A stretch of DNA of 57,465 nucleotides from Saprospiraceae bacterium (GCA_020630775.1 JAHDIN010000021.1:1-57465), one strand, 5' to 3'. Positions 44,130 through 53,771 are shown, numbered from the stretch's first letter. Made by a program: numbers and translations. Notes: a model not told the origin generated them from the letters alone.

Positions 44130-46184
44130 ATGAGTAAACTTCAGTTCGTAAGATTGTCTTTGAGTCGGTATTCTGCCGCATATAGTGTGGCCTTTGTCTT
44201 TATTGCTCTTTTTTCGATTGAGTCATATGCTCAAATTTCAAGTACTTACTGGGATATAACGGATAGACAATCGATTCTTTTTGATGCTACAACATCCCAA
44301 ATGCTGCCGCATGCTGACAATATAGAAATGTCTGGCACCAAGGTTTCTGCAATCATCCATTATGAGTTGGATACAAATAGAAATTTATCGATTAAGCGAG
44401 ATATTATATTTCCACAGTTAAGAACATTCAATAAATCTAATGAACCAGATTGGAAAAAGTATCGGGCGTATTATAGGAAAATGGTATTGGATGAAAGGCG
44501 TCCTTCCGTAGTGTCTGATGGACAGGTTATTATTCATAATGCCGTGGATTCTATTGAGATTGATGGCATGATTACATTTTACATGACACCTGTAAATGGA
44601 CTTGGCTTAAAGCGTGTCATTTATCCATCTATGAAAGAAAGCGTCTTAGTCGAAGAGTGGCATTTGCATAACTATAATAACGAAACTAAAACACTCTATA
44701 TTTCTAATGTCGATGCTTCGGAAGGTGAACTGGGATATAAAGGACATTATGGCTTTAGTGTTAAGTCGAATTCAAAAAGAGAGATTGAAATAAAGTCTAA
44801 TGAAACAATAGCATTTCCAGTGACCTACTTTGCAACGCTTAATGAAGAGAAGCCTAATTTATCTCTTGAATATAATAGAGCGACAAGAGAAGCATTTCTA
44901 ATGCAAATGAAAGATAACTTGATATTGGAAAGTCCTAATGAGGTCCTCAATCAAATGTTTTATTTTTCGAAAATTAGAGCTGCTGAAAGTATTTTTGAAT
45001 CAAGTATGGGCTTAGTGCACTCTCCAGGTGGAGGCAATTATTATGTAGGCATTTGGGCTAATGATCAAATTGAATACAGTGGGCCTTTCTTTCCATATTT
45101 AAATTATGATAGAGGCGTAGAAGCGGCATATAATGCGTATCATAAATTCAGCAAACATATTCCAGATGAAGGACATTTGCCTTATGCATTTGAAGTAGAT
45201 GGTAATTTCGCGATGATGCATTTGGATCGCGGCGATGCAGCTATGGTCGCTTATGGGACTTCAAAATATTTGTTAGCAAAAAGTGATATACAACAAGCTC
45301 AAACACTTTGGCCCTTAATTAAATGGTCACTGCACTATTGCCATAATCAAATGAATACAGAAGGCGCCATTCAATCTGAATCTGATGAAATGGAAGGCCG
45401 CATCGAAACAGGTACAGCTAATTTATCCACGTCCACTTTGTATTATGGTGGGTTGCATTTTGCGCATATTTTAGCTAAAGAATTGGGAGATAAAGAAGCA
45501 TCAGAAAAGTATTTCCAAAGGAAAATGCAAATGCTCAAAGTCATTGATAATTATTTCGGTGCACAGATTGAAGGCTTGGACACTTATAGATATTATGACG
45601 GTAATACCAAGTTGCGACATTGGATATGCTTGCCATTGACGATGGGTATAACCACTCGAAAGGAAGCCACCTTGTCTGCATTGTTTGATAAGCTTTGGAC
45701 GGACAATGGAATTCTGGTAGAATATGATCCAGGCCCATCTTCCGATGAGCAGCAGATGTTTTGGGATAGAGCCACCTTGTATGCATTGAGGGGCGTGTTA
45801 AAAGTAGGGGATGTAGAAGCAGGATATGAAAAGTTAATGGCGTACTCTAACAAAAGATTGTTAGGTGATCACGTACCGTATGCTGTCGAAGCGTATCCTG
45901 AAAATAATATGAAACACCTATCAGCCGAAAGTGCACTTTATGCAAGAATCATCATAGAAGGCCTGTTAGGCATAGAACCTGCCGGCTTTAACCAAATTAA
46001 AATGAAACCGAGCTTACCCAAAGATTGGGATATTTATACGCTTAAAAATATTAAGTTAGGCAATCATCTTTTCGATGTCAAAGTAGAACGAAATGGGTCA
46101 TCATGTATGCCTACGATTTATAAAGACAATAAGAAGGTTGAATTTTTGAAGAAGGGAAGGGGGTATTATTATGATTTTAATTAA
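44130..46184 (+). CDS. Exported six-hairpin glycosidase family protein
   Basis: This 684-residue protein has a signal sequence ending near IESYAQ, a beta-sandwich N-terminal half, and an (alpha/alpha)6-barrel region (about 260-600) with HSPGGGNYYVGIWANDQIEYSGPF in two adjoining parts and later FAMMHLDRGDAA. A Glu/Asp-rich stretch (QSESDEMEGRIETG) and YDPGPSSDEQQMFWDRA could hold the catalytic acids. A small C-terminal beta domain follows (KMKPSLPKDWDIYTLKNIK). The fold is shared by GH63, GH65, GH78 and related families, and I cannot assign one. It likely acts on an oligosaccharide in the periplasm. Confidence 0.75.
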   Translation: MSKLQFVRLSLSRYSAAYSVAFVFIALFSIESYAQISSTYWDITDRQSILFDATTSQMLPHADNIEMSGTKVSAIIHYELDTNRNLSIKRDIIFPQLRTFNKSNEPDWKKYRAYYRKMVLDERRPSVVSDGQVIIHNAVDSIEIDGMITFYMTPVNGLGLKRVIYPSMKESVLVEEWHLHNYNNETKTLYISNVDASEGELGYKGHYGFSVKSNSKREIEIKSNETIAFPVTYFATLNEEKPNLSLEYNRATREAFLMQMKDNLILESPNEVLNQMFYFSKIRAAESIFESSMGLVHSPGGGNYYVGIWANDQIEYSGPFFPYLNYDRGVEAAYNAYHKFSKHIPDEGHLPYAFEVDGNFAMMHLDRGDAAMVAYGTSKYLLAKSDIQQAQTLWPLIKWSLHYCHNQMNTEGAIQSESDEMEGRIETGTANLSTSTLYYGGLHFAHILAKELGDKEASEKYFQRKMQMLKVIDNYFGAQIEGLDTYRYYDGNTKLRHWICLPLTMGITTRKEATLSALFDKLWTDNGILVEYDPGPSSDEQQMFWDRATLYALRGVLKVGDVEAGYEKLMAYSNKRLLGDHVPYAVEAYPENNMKHLSAESALYARIIIEGLLGIEPAGFNQIKMKPSLPKDWDIYTLKNIKLGNHLFDVKVERNGSSCMPTIYKDNKKVEFLKKGRGYYYDFN

Positions 46185-46348
46185 AGTTCTAGGTTGGTCT
46201 TTAACTAATTTTCTAAACAGATTTAGTATTTCAATGAAATTAGTTTTATTCTTTAGTGAAAATTATTTGATAATTTGTTGCTTTGTTGTTATAAAAAAGA
46301 CTTTGTTCATTTTTTTCAATCGCAAAAAAAACGAACCAAAAAATGCTT

Positions 46349-46377
46349 GAAAATCTGAATTGCTCCGCCAGATTTTC
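46349..46377. repeat. Intergenic hairpin element
   Basis: GAAAATCTG (46349-46357) and CAGATTTTC (46369-46377) form a perfect 9-bp stem around an 11-nt loop. An A-rich lead-in containing AACGAACCAAAAAATGC precedes it. Similar A-rich elements recur in Bacteroidota intergenic DNA as far as I recall, so it may be a dispersed repeat. It lies between convergent genes and could also terminate transcription. Confidence 0.5.
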
Positions 46378-46419
46378 GGCCGCCCACAATTGAGGTTTTT
46401 TGAAGATGGTGTGAGTAAA

Positions 46420-46693
46420 TTATTTCATTCTTTTGTTCTTGTTCCTAATCTCTTGCACCTTGAAAAACAAAATAACCGCTGAAGAAAGTGCCGTTATCCC
46501 ATTAGAGATAATCATGGGTATTGAGTTGATTCTTATTCCGTAGATGAGCCAAAGGACTATTCCAACAAAAAATAATAAGTACATCCAAAAAGAAATACCT
46601 GATGTGTCCCGTGTCTGTATGGTTTTAATAGCCTGAGGAAAGAACGCAGTTGTTGTCAAAAAAAGCAGCGATATATCCAATTATTTCTGTCAT
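46420..46693 (-). pseudogene. SemiSWEET sugar transporter, frameshifted at a T7 run
   Basis: From the ATG at 46693 the frame reads MTEIIGYIAAF and then breaks. The rest of a SemiSWEET/PQ-loop protein continues in the neighbouring frame (LTTTAFFPQAIKTIQT, then DTSGISFWMYLLFFVG) to the stop at 46420. The switch lies exactly at seven T residues on the coding strand (46658-46664). Removing one T joins the halves into a normal protein of about 90 residues with three helices and the PQ motif. It is either a real frameshift, a base-calling error in a homopolymer, or slippage. From the TTG at 46680 the downstream frame alone would lack the proper N-terminus. Confidence 0.8.
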
Positions 46694-46943
46694 GGTTTTT
46701 TATTGGTTGCGGATTTAATTCGGTAAAGATAAGTGAATACACCTTATATGAAGAAGCTGGAATGTGGAGTAAGAAAAAATTAATTTATCACAAAACTGAC
46801 CTATGGTAATTGTAAAATTGACAGTCCCCTTATAAGGGGAAATAGGGGTCAATTGGATAAAAGATGAATAAGGATAAAACTGACTACTCTTAATTAGATA
46901 TGTGACAACCTCTTCTATATTTACTATTCGTTTGCTTAAATTT

Positions 46944-47228
46944 ATGATTATGCAATTACCCGAATCATATAAATCTTTGCAAGGATACTTAGGTGCTGAT
47001 GGGCGCTTTAAAATCATGCCGGGTAAGCGCCAAAAGAAATTACAGATATTGTTATTTCAGTTCTTGTCCGAACAATTTGAGAAGGATGTCCAATACTTAG
47101 AAACTGAGGTCAATTCCATTTTAAATAATTGCCATAGCTTTGAAGATCCTGCATCTTTAAGACGATTTATGATTGGGCAAAAGCTGCTTGCCCGGACCTT
47201 GGATGGCAGGGTGTATTGGAAGGTTTGA
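46944..47228 (+). CDS. DUF2087 domain protein
   Basis: This protein of about 94 residues matches the DUF2087 pattern: GRFKIMPGKRQKKLQILLFQFL, then FEKDVQYLETEVNSILN, and a C-terminal RRFMIGQKLLARTLDGRVYW-type ending, here in a winged-helix-like fold. In other bacteria the domain often follows an ArsR-type or acetyltransferase domain; here it is alone. I prefer the ATG at 46944 (or 46950) to an upstream GTG at 46902, because the extra N-terminal residues look like non-coding DNA. The function is unknown, and nucleic-acid binding is only a guess. Confidence 0.75.
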   Translation: MIMQLPESYKSLQGYLGADGRFKIMPGKRQKKLQILLFQFLSEQFEKDVQYLETEVNSILNNCHSFEDPASLRRFMIGQKLLARTLDGRVYWKV

Positions 47229-47416
47229 GATATTTGTAAGGCAAAGATTTAGTCTATGTTATCTATGTGCTTTATGACCGCTTTCTGTTTAATCGCAAAT
47301 TACTCAAAGATGAAGGCACATTAATAATTATCAAACTTTATGACCTATGTGGTAAAAAGTGAATGCCCTTTTTTCCACCCAATTAATCAAGATTAAAAAA
47401 ATCGAAACACCCAACC

Positions 47417-48484
47417 CTAAAACCCTTCCACTATATCCACCAATCGCCCCGCTTTCCAAAACCAATCAAACTCCTCTGCCATCTCTTCACCTAGCTTGGC
47501 CACCTTATACCAATTTTTAATCCGTAGGTCATTATCATTGAAGTAGGTTTCAAAATCTTTACGGTCGGGAATTTTGGAATCGGGCCATGACTGAACAAAG
47601 TCGTTTGAAGGATAGATCATGATCATTTTATCAAGGACAGGTCCTTTAAATTTTCGCCACCGCAAAAATTTATCAAACCAACCTTTAGTAATGTGACTCG
47701 AAAAGTGAGGATAAAAAATTAAGCCTTCAGTGTTATAGTCTAAGCCGATATGATAATCAATCAAAGCGCCATCCCAAAGTAAACCATCACATTCTGAAAT
47801 ATCATCAACGGGTTCCATCATCAGAGGTATGGCACCAGTAGATCTCAATGCAGAGATAATATTTTCTTGATTAAATGGTATGTAGTGTGTGGTAAATCCA
47901 TCAGGTTTAATAAACTCTGTTTGTTGATGATTGGTGAAGACGACGCGTTGTAATGATTTGCTTAGCCAGTTTCTAGAAATGAGATTTTGACTCACTAAGC
48001 TCAGAAAGTAAGCTTTAGGAAAATGGATATTGTTTTTCTTTGATAGACTACTGATAATGTTAAGTTGCCTATTTTTATTATTGAATAGATCAGCAGCTGT
48101 ATACGATCCTAAGGTGCCTTTAAGGAGTTCGTGCATCTTTCCGGTTAAGAATTCGGGAGGGGGTATCTCTTGATAGCGTTGCTCTACATAGTGCTTTAAA
48201 AATCTATCTAAGGCGTCGGTAGGATTAGGTAGCGCGTAGCATAACATACGCCATGCGCCAGCAGACGCGCCCACTAAGTGCAAGGTTTCTGATCTGTTTT
48301 TAAACCACTTATTCAAAAGGTACTTGTCAAAACCGTAAAGCGAAATCCATTTAGGTCCACCCGCTGCTGCAGGTATGACACTAATATCTGTAGGGTCCAA
48401 TCCATATTTTTCTATATGGCTTTTGGCTTTAATGCCTGCTTTTATTTTGAATGTCTTTGGACTTCTGCTAGGCTCCACGAGCAT
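47417..48484 (-). CDS. Patatin-like phospholipase family protein
   Basis: This 355-residue protein has the patatin catalytic layout: an oxyanion-hole Gly-rich motif (AAAGGPKW), a nucleophile elbow GASAGAWR carrying the Ser, and the Asp in DGALIDYH of the Ser-Asp dyad. There is no signal peptide, so it is probably cytoplasmic. The N-terminal segment differs from the classical DGGGxRG motif, which places it in a diverged subfamily. Its substrate, a phospholipid or other acyl ester, is unknown. It is divergent from the amidohydrolase gene. Confidence 0.82.
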   Translation of the reverse strand: MLVEPSRSPKTFKIKAGIKAKSHIEKYGLDPTDISVIPAAAGGPKWISLYGFDKYLLNKWFKNRSETLHLVGASAGAWRMLCYALPNPTDALDRFLKHYVEQRYQEIPPPEFLTGKMHELLKGTLGSYTAADLFNNKNRQLNIISSLSKKNNIHFPKAYFLSLVSQNLISRNWLSKSLQRVVFTNHQQTEFIKPDGFTTHYIPFNQENIISALRSTGAIPLMMEPVDDISECDGLLWDGALIDYHIGLDYNTEGLIFYPHFSSHITKGWFDKFLRWRKFKGPVLDKMIMIYPSNDFVQSWPDSKIPDRKDFETYFNDNDLRIKNWYKVAKLGEEMAEEFDWFWKAGRLVDIVEGF

Positions 48485-48637
48485 TATTTAATGTAAAGTT
48501 GTTTAATTAAATGTTTTTATAAAAAGCGATAGCAATAAAAAATCTTATCGAAGCAACGAAAAAAATATGTTTGGTATCTTTACGAAGAGGATCGTATGTT
48601 GGTTGCTCCTCTTTAATTACAACACCAAAATTTACCT

Positions 48638-50152
48638 GTGAAACGCATCTTAAAATTCATTTTCATATTTCTAATTCTTTTAATTATCGTTTCAGTCTTC
48701 ACCTTTAATCATGGTGTCAAAACATTATATGGTGGTTTTACAGAAGAGGTTGACCATGTTGCATTTGCTGTCGCAGAAAATTCTCTTTTAATCAGAAATG
48801 TCAACATCCTGAGTGAAAACTGTGACAGCTTTATTACTCAACAAACTGTTGTAGTTCAAGATGGATTGATTACAGAGATTGATAGCAGCATAATTAACAC
48901 AAATCAATGGCCAGAAATTGATGGCTCAGGAAAATTTCTTATACCGGGATTAATTGACTCTCATGTACATCTCTTTAAAAGTCCTAATGATCTTTTATTA
49001 TATGTGGCTAATGGTGTAACGCATGTAAGGGAAATGATCGGTGAACCTGATCATTTAGAATGGAGGGAAGAAATTAGAAATGGGCGTATAGGACCTGAAC
49101 TATATGTGGCTTCTCCAAGGTTTGGCAGTTTTGGATTTTTTCAAGGATGGTTTATGGAACAAACCCAAGGATTTACCAATGTTACTAGTGAGCAAGAAGC
49201 TGAACAAGCAGTTGTCAAATATCATGAAAAAGGTTATGATGGTATTAAGATTTATAGCCACTTAAATAAAGCGTCTTATCAGAAAGTCTCAAGTGTATCT
49301 GACGCTTTAGGTATGGACGTTATTGGGCATATTCCGTTTAATATTGGTTTGGAAGACGTTTGGCTTGGTCAACAAAAAGAGGTCGCGCATTTCGAGGAAA
49401 TAATGAATGCTCTTAATCGAGAGTTTGAATATTATGAAAATTACGAGAAGGATCAATTTTATAAATTTATTGACCAACGAAGTGATGATATAGCTGACTA
49501 TTTATTAGAAAAGAATATAGCCGTCACATCAACATTATGGGGAATGCAGAGTCTATATCGCCAAAAGACAGATTTAAAAGCTCTCTTAGGGGAGTTAGAA
49601 TTAAAATATGTCAATCCTGGTATCACTGAAGGGCATTACTTTACGCCTCGTGGAGGTTTGGGTTGGTTGCCTGGTGTCAATCGAGTTAGATTTCCGGAAG
49701 GATTAAATGAAGAAGAACAAAAGGGCAGAGGAGATTATTGGTTGATTTATGCTGAGGCATGCGAACGAGTTGGTAAGAATTTATATGATAGGGGTGTTAC
49801 TATTTTGGCAGGTACTGATGCAAATCTTTCTGTCAAGGTGCCTGGTTTTTCATTGCATGACGAACTCGTAACCTTGCAAACAATGGGAATGACAAATACT
49901 GATATTCTTAAATCCGCAACAGTCCTTCCAGCAAAATGGCTTAATGTAAAAAGCGGTCAGATCAAGAAAGGATATCAAGCGGATCTAATACTTCTTGATC
50001 AAAATCCATTAGAGAATATTGACAATACGAAGCAAATATATGGTGTCGTATTGGATGGTCGATATTTGGATAAACCTGCATTGAATCAAATCTTAAACGC
50101 TGTAGAGGCGGCCAATAATCAGAGTAGAAGCCAAGAAATTAATGCATTTTAG
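48638..50152 (+). CDS. Membrane-anchored or exported amidohydrolase family protein
   Basis: This 504-residue protein starts at GTG with a hydrophobic N-terminal helix (ILKFIFIFLILLIIVSVF), a signal or anchor. The metal-dependent hydrolase motifs follow in order: DSHVHLF (HxH), the Lys of YDGIKIYSHL, the His residues of VIGHIPF and VAHFEEI, and the Asp of LAGTDANLS. The C-terminal beta part ends KKGYQADLILLDQNPL. This pattern suits imidazolonepropionase- or prolidase-like amidohydrolases. The substrate cannot be predicted. No in-frame ATG upstream fits better than the GTG. Confidence 0.88.
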   Translation: MKRILKFIFIFLILLIIVSVFTFNHGVKTLYGGFTEEVDHVAFAVAENSLLIRNVNILSENCDSFITQQTVVVQDGLITEIDSSIINTNQWPEIDGSGKFLIPGLIDSHVHLFKSPNDLLLYVANGVTHVREMIGEPDHLEWREEIRNGRIGPELYVASPRFGSFGFFQGWFMEQTQGFTNVTSEQEAEQAVVKYHEKGYDGIKIYSHLNKASYQKVSSVSDALGMDVIGHIPFNIGLEDVWLGQQKEVAHFEEIMNALNREFEYYENYEKDQFYKFIDQRSDDIADYLLEKNIAVTSTLWGMQSLYRQKTDLKALLGELELKYVNPGITEGHYFTPRGGLGWLPGVNRVRFPEGLNEEEQKGRGDYWLIYAEACERVGKNLYDRGVTILAGTDANLSVKVPGFSLHDELVTLQTMGMTNTDILKSATVLPAKWLNVKSGQIKKGYQADLILLDQNPLENIDNTKQIYGVVLDGRYLDKPALNQILNAVEAANNQSRSQEINAF

Positions 50153-50234
50153 AGTTTAGGCGATATTCTTCGTTTTTTAATGAGCCAGATCCTCAATATT
50201 GGTATTTGAGAATGTACTACCTTTAGCTGGCAGC

Positions 50235-52814
50235 ATGAGAATATTGAATTACATAGCATTCATCATTCTTTTCATTGGGATCAATACATTAGCTTCAGGA
50301 CAACGCTTTTCGTGTAATGGACAGATATTGATCGCTAGCTTTGATGGTCAATCTACAACTATTTATCGACCTGTATACATTCCTTTTAATCCGCCTTTTT
50401 TAAGCCCTTTAGTAAGATATCCAAATGTTTATATCGATGCAATTGGATTTAACTCAGTGGATAATTACCTCTATGGCATAAAGCAAAATACGCGAGAGGT
50501 CGTCAGGTTAAAACGAGATAATACTTTCGACATTTTAGGACCTGTCGGTGCGGGCAGTTCCTTAAATGCACTTTCCGGAGACTGTACGGTTGATGGTCAA
50601 TTTGTTGTTTATGATAATGATGCAGATCAGCTCTTATTTTTTGATGTTGTCAATAACTTCGACCTCCTTAGATCAATAAATCTTTTTTGGGATCCAAGTT
50701 CGGGTATTGATGAGCCCTTTACGACATCAATATTTGATCTAGCGGTTGATCCAAACAATCCGAATATTGCATACACCTACCAAGGCAATCACTTCCACCC
50801 AGAGTTAGAGCCAGAGTCCACAAAAGGACAATTACTAAAGATAAATATAGATCTTAATAGTCCGAATTTAGGAATGGTGAGCCCTGCAGCGCGCGTCAAT
50901 TCCAATATCGTTTCTCATCTGGGAGGTTTGCTTTTTTCTCCTGAGGGAACCATAAATGCGATCGGTACAAGTCAGCCCGGTTTTAATCCGGCTCAACATT
51001 TATGGTATTCGATAAATCCTATCACGGGCCAAGCTTTTGTGGTGTTAGGGACACCGCGTTCACTAAATAGTGACGGCTGTTCTTGCCCATTTGCATTTAC
51101 ATTCGAATGCGAAGCACCTGGCGAAGGTATTGTTTGTAATAATGATGAAAAGTCCTTCTACTTTACGATAGAAAATTATTCATTCGATCAAATTAATGAT
51201 GTTGTATTGCGAGATACTTTTCCAGAGGGACTTATCGTGTCTAGTGTTTCATCAGATTTTCCAGAAGCCGTATTGATGATTGATGGTATTGGCACCAATA
51301 TTTTAGAAATTACCAATCTTGATATCGCACCCAAAACCAATTACAGAATCAATGTGCGCGTAAGATCAGTCGATGCGGAAGTAGGCCCCACGGATAATCA
51401 AGGTTTCCTTTCTAATTTGCCAGAACGATTTGATGGGCCCTTACCTTCAGATCAGCCTGGCGCATCAGGTGTTGAAGGCGATCCTTCCTTCTTTATTGTT
51501 TTCCCTCCAAGATTGGAAGATGCCTCTTGGGAAGCGGAAGGTCCTACGGACTGTCTAGATGCTAATGATGGATTCATAGCTATCCAATCCATGGCTTTCG
51601 AGTCGGGATTAACTTATGAAGTTAAAATGAGAAATGAACAGGATTGGAATGAATTTCAATTTGATATACAAGCCAATGCGTCTAACACAATTGTGATTGA
51701 TTCTCTGATGCCAGGCGATTATCAAATCTATCAAATCCGTTCTCAAAGCGATGATTGTGGTGTATCCTTAAAAGACACCTCTATACTATTGGAGCCACCA
51801 AATGATTTGATCCAGCTTTCTATGACGACCAATAGTCCCATATGCGAAGGTGATGACTTATATATCAATACGACCGTATCTCCGACTTCATTAATAACTT
51901 GGAAAGGTCCAGGTGTGCTTGGATTAGAAAGCTCTGAAGTTTTTATAGCTTCTGCACGATCAGAAAAAAGTGGATTATATGAGGCGGTGGCTACTTATGG
52001 TTTTTGTGAAAAATTGGACTCTTTAGACATCGTTGTGCATCCGCCAATTAATGCGAGGATTCGCGGCAATTCTGTTTATTGCGAAGGCAGTCCTTTAAAC
52101 TTAACAGCTGAGGGTAGAGGAGAGGACTTAATACATAATTGGTCAACAAACAACGGCGCTCAGTTTAATCGTGAAACGTTATCCATAGATTCAATTACGT
52201 TTGACCAAGCCGGTATTGTAGAACTTATCTCTGATAATGGGGCCTGTCTCGACACATTCCAACTTAATATTGAAATTCTGACAGCACCTCATATTTCGAT
52301 GTCATCTGTTTTTACTACAGATTTTTGTGATAATACCATTTTGCAACCTCAATTAAATGGTCTACAAAATCCGACTTTTGATTGGTGGCCTGCTGAAGGT
52401 TTGAGTTGTACCGATTGTCCGTCACCTGAGCTGGTGCCACAAGTAGAGGAAGTTTACAACCTAGTTGTCATCAATGATAATGATTGTACGGATAGCCTAG
52501 AACTGACCATCGAATTAGATAGACAACGAACGGCTTACGTGCCAAATGTATTTGATCTCAGTGCCATTGGTGTTAATAGCGAATTCAATTTATATCCCGG
52601 GTGTATTGTAGAAGCTGTCCGTCAGTTTGATATTTATGATGCTTGGGGTAATCTGGTACATTCAACCAATAATTTAAATGGCCCTATGGAAGCTTGGAAA
52701 GGATATGCTAATGGCTTTTCTTTAAATAAGGGCGTCTATGTATGGACTGCCGAGTTAGAGTTGGTAGATGGGACTATCGAGAATTTGAGTGGGAGTTTGA
52801 CTTTGTTGAAATAG
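50235..52814 (+). CDS. T9SS-secreted protein with type B (CHU_C) sorting domain
   Basis: This 859-residue exported protein has a signal peptide ending LASGQ. Residues about 25-290 resemble the DUF6923 propeller-like region (AIGFNSVDNYLYGI, FDLAVDPNNPNIAY). A DUF11-like repeat follows (VCNNDEKSFYFTIENYSFDQ), then Ig/PKD-like domains with Cys pairs. The last 90 residues form a CHU_C sorting domain: YVPNVFDLS, FDIYDAWGNLV and the end GVYVWTAELELVDG. This tail marks it for the type IX system and surface display. The ATG at 50235 is chosen over a TTG at 50199 because it begins the signal peptide. Confidence 0.9.
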   Translation: MRILNYIAFIILFIGINTLASGQRFSCNGQILIASFDGQSTTIYRPVYIPFNPPFLSPLVRYPNVYIDAIGFNSVDNYLYGIKQNTREVVRLKRDNTFDILGPVGAGSSLNALSGDCTVDGQFVVYDNDADQLLFFDVVNNFDLLRSINLFWDPSSGIDEPFTTSIFDLAVDPNNPNIAYTYQGNHFHPELEPESTKGQLLKINIDLNSPNLGMVSPAARVNSNIVSHLGGLLFSPEGTINAIGTSQPGFNPAQHLWYSINPITGQAFVVLGTPRSLNSDGCSCPFAFTFECEAPGEGIVCNNDEKSFYFTIENYSFDQINDVVLRDTFPEGLIVSSVSSDFPEAVLMIDGIGTNILEITNLDIAPKTNYRINVRVRSVDAEVGPTDNQGFLSNLPERFDGPLPSDQPGASGVEGDPSFFIVFPPRLEDASWEAEGPTDCLDANDGFIAIQSMAFESGLTYEVKMRNEQDWNEFQFDIQANASNTIVIDSLMPGDYQIYQIRSQSDDCGVSLKDTSILLEPPNDLIQLSMTTNSPICEGDDLYINTTVSPTSLITWKGPGVLGLESSEVFIASARSEKSGLYEAVATYGFCEKLDSLDIVVHPPINARIRGNSVYCEGSPLNLTAEGRGEDLIHNWSTNNGAQFNRETLSIDSITFDQAGIVELISDNGACLDTFQLNIEILTAPHISMSSVFTTDFCDNTILQPQLNGLQNPTFDWWPAEGLSCTDCPSPELVPQVEEVYNLVVINDNDCTDSLELTIELDRQRTAYVPNVFDLSAIGVNSEFNLYPGCIVEAVRQFDIYDAWGNLVHSTNNLNGPMEAWKGYANGFSLNKGVYVWTAELELVDGTIENLSGSLTLLK

Positions 52815-52855
52815 GTGTCCTTTACTCTATGTTACTTCTGAAATAATTCACTTGC

Positions 52856-52914
52856 ATTAAATGCAACATTGTTGCATTTAATAAAATATTACCTATATTT
52901 GCAACGGCGTTGCA
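52856..52914 (+). promoter_or_regulatory. Two GCAAC-N3-GTTGC palindromes over a promoter (Fur/Zur-type operator, predicted)
   Basis: The first palindrome has 12-bp arms, ATTAAATGCAAC (52856-52867) and GTTGCATTTAAT (52871-52882), around a 3-bp centre. The second, TGCAACGGCGTTGCA (52900-52914), repeats its core. A perfect -7 element, TATATTTG (52894-52901), overlaps the second palindrome by 2 bp, and a TTG at 52872-52874 in the first lies at the -33 position. A half-site TTGCAAC follows near 52926. Binding at both sites would block the promoter. The regulator is not in the window; a Fur-family metal sensor is inferred from the MerC-like gene downstream. Confidence 0.7.
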
Positions 52915-52989
52915 TTTAGAAGTTATTGCAACATACTGGTGACTTAATAAGTTGTGTCATCGGTTTAAAATTTATTTAATTGAAACAGT

Positions 52990-53044
52990 CTGGAGGAACT
53001 AGAGTAGAAATATAGTGATAGTATAATGCTTTAAGTTCCTTCAG
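52990..53044 (+). promoter_or_regulatory. Long-range hairpin in the leader of the MerC-like gene
   Basis: CTGGAGGAACT (52990-53000) can pair with AGTTCCTTCAG (53034-53044) over 11 bp with one G-U, leaving a 33-nt loop. It lies in the predicted 5' leader, 27 bp before the start codon. Whether it has a role is unknown. Confidence 0.4.
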
Positions 53045-53071
53045 ATCTTTAATTATTTACTCTTTCTTCTA

Positions 53072-53467
53072 ATGATCAAACAAAATAACTTGACTGCAAA
53101 TTCCTCTGATGCGTATGGTGCATTAGCTAGTGGTTTATGTTTGATTCATTGTCTAGCTACACCATTCATTTTTTTGACTCAAACCTCTATTAAACGATGT
53201 AGCCATGTAGGTCCTTTTTGGTGGAGGATAATCGATTTTTTATTTCTTGGAATAGCGTTTTTAGCAATCTACAAATCAAGTAAAACGACTCAGGTAAAGT
53301 GGATGCCTACCGCAATGTATGCCTGCTTTCTGATATTATCTTTTCTGGTATTCAATGAAAAAATAGGATGGATTCCTTTGCCTTGCGCTATGGTTTACCT
53401 TCCAGCCGTTTCTCTCATTATTTTACATTTATACAATATTCGATTTTGTAACTGTAGGGTGGCTTAG
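53072..53467 (+). CDS. MerC-domain membrane protein
   Basis: This 131-residue protein has four predicted membrane helices and opens, after a short polar part, with a Cys pair in the first helix (Cys23 and Cys27, GLCLIHCLATP). That pattern is typical of the MerC family of small metal-related membrane proteins. No other mercury-resistance gene is present, so a mercury role is unlikely; Bacteroidota MerC-like genes are often found near Fur-type regulators. The leader carries two palindromes that look like a metalloregulator operator, suggesting zinc or iron control. Confidence 0.82.
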   Translation: MIKQNNLTANSSDAYGALASGLCLIHCLATPFIFLTQTSIKRCSHVGPFWWRIIDFLFLGIAFLAIYKSSKTTQVKWMPTAMYACFLILSFLVFNEKIGWIPLPCAMVYLPAVSLIILHLYNIRFCNCRVA

Positions 53468-53771
53468 TTGGATGTAATTTCATAATGCTCTGATTGTATA
53501 GATGGTATAATTAACGCATCCTTTTTAGTCATACTTAATTTAAGGCTTCTGACCAATGTCGAAAATTATAGTAAAAAAGCACAATTGGAAAAAGTTATTT
53601 GTGAAATTGATTATCTCATTGATGTTTGACTTAGTGTAAACACATAACGTGTTTCAATTCAAAGTACAGTTGGTTATTAACCACTAACTGTAAAAGACTA
53701 ATCTTATTTAATCATTTAGAATAAGGTCATTTTGGTTTTTTTTGGAGACATTTGATTAAAATCATGTATAG
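53468..53771. other. Intergenic region without a recognisable gene
   Basis: This 304-bp gap between the MerC-like gene and the TonB receptor holds no credible coding frame. It contains an inverted repeat AAACAC-N5-GTGTTT (53638-53654) and a nested palindrome around GGTTATTAACC (53672-53682) inside CAGTT/AACTG arms. An eight-T run precedes the receptor start. I assign no function. Confidence 0.6.

Noticed and set aside
46715-47017. Minus-strand open frame of 100 codons
   Set aside because: It overlaps the start of the DUF2087 gene on the other strand, and its peptide has no domain pattern.
53072-53467. Mercury resistance locus
   Set aside because: Only a MerC-like protein is present, with no merR, merA, merT or merP nearby, and the operator looks like a Fur-family site.
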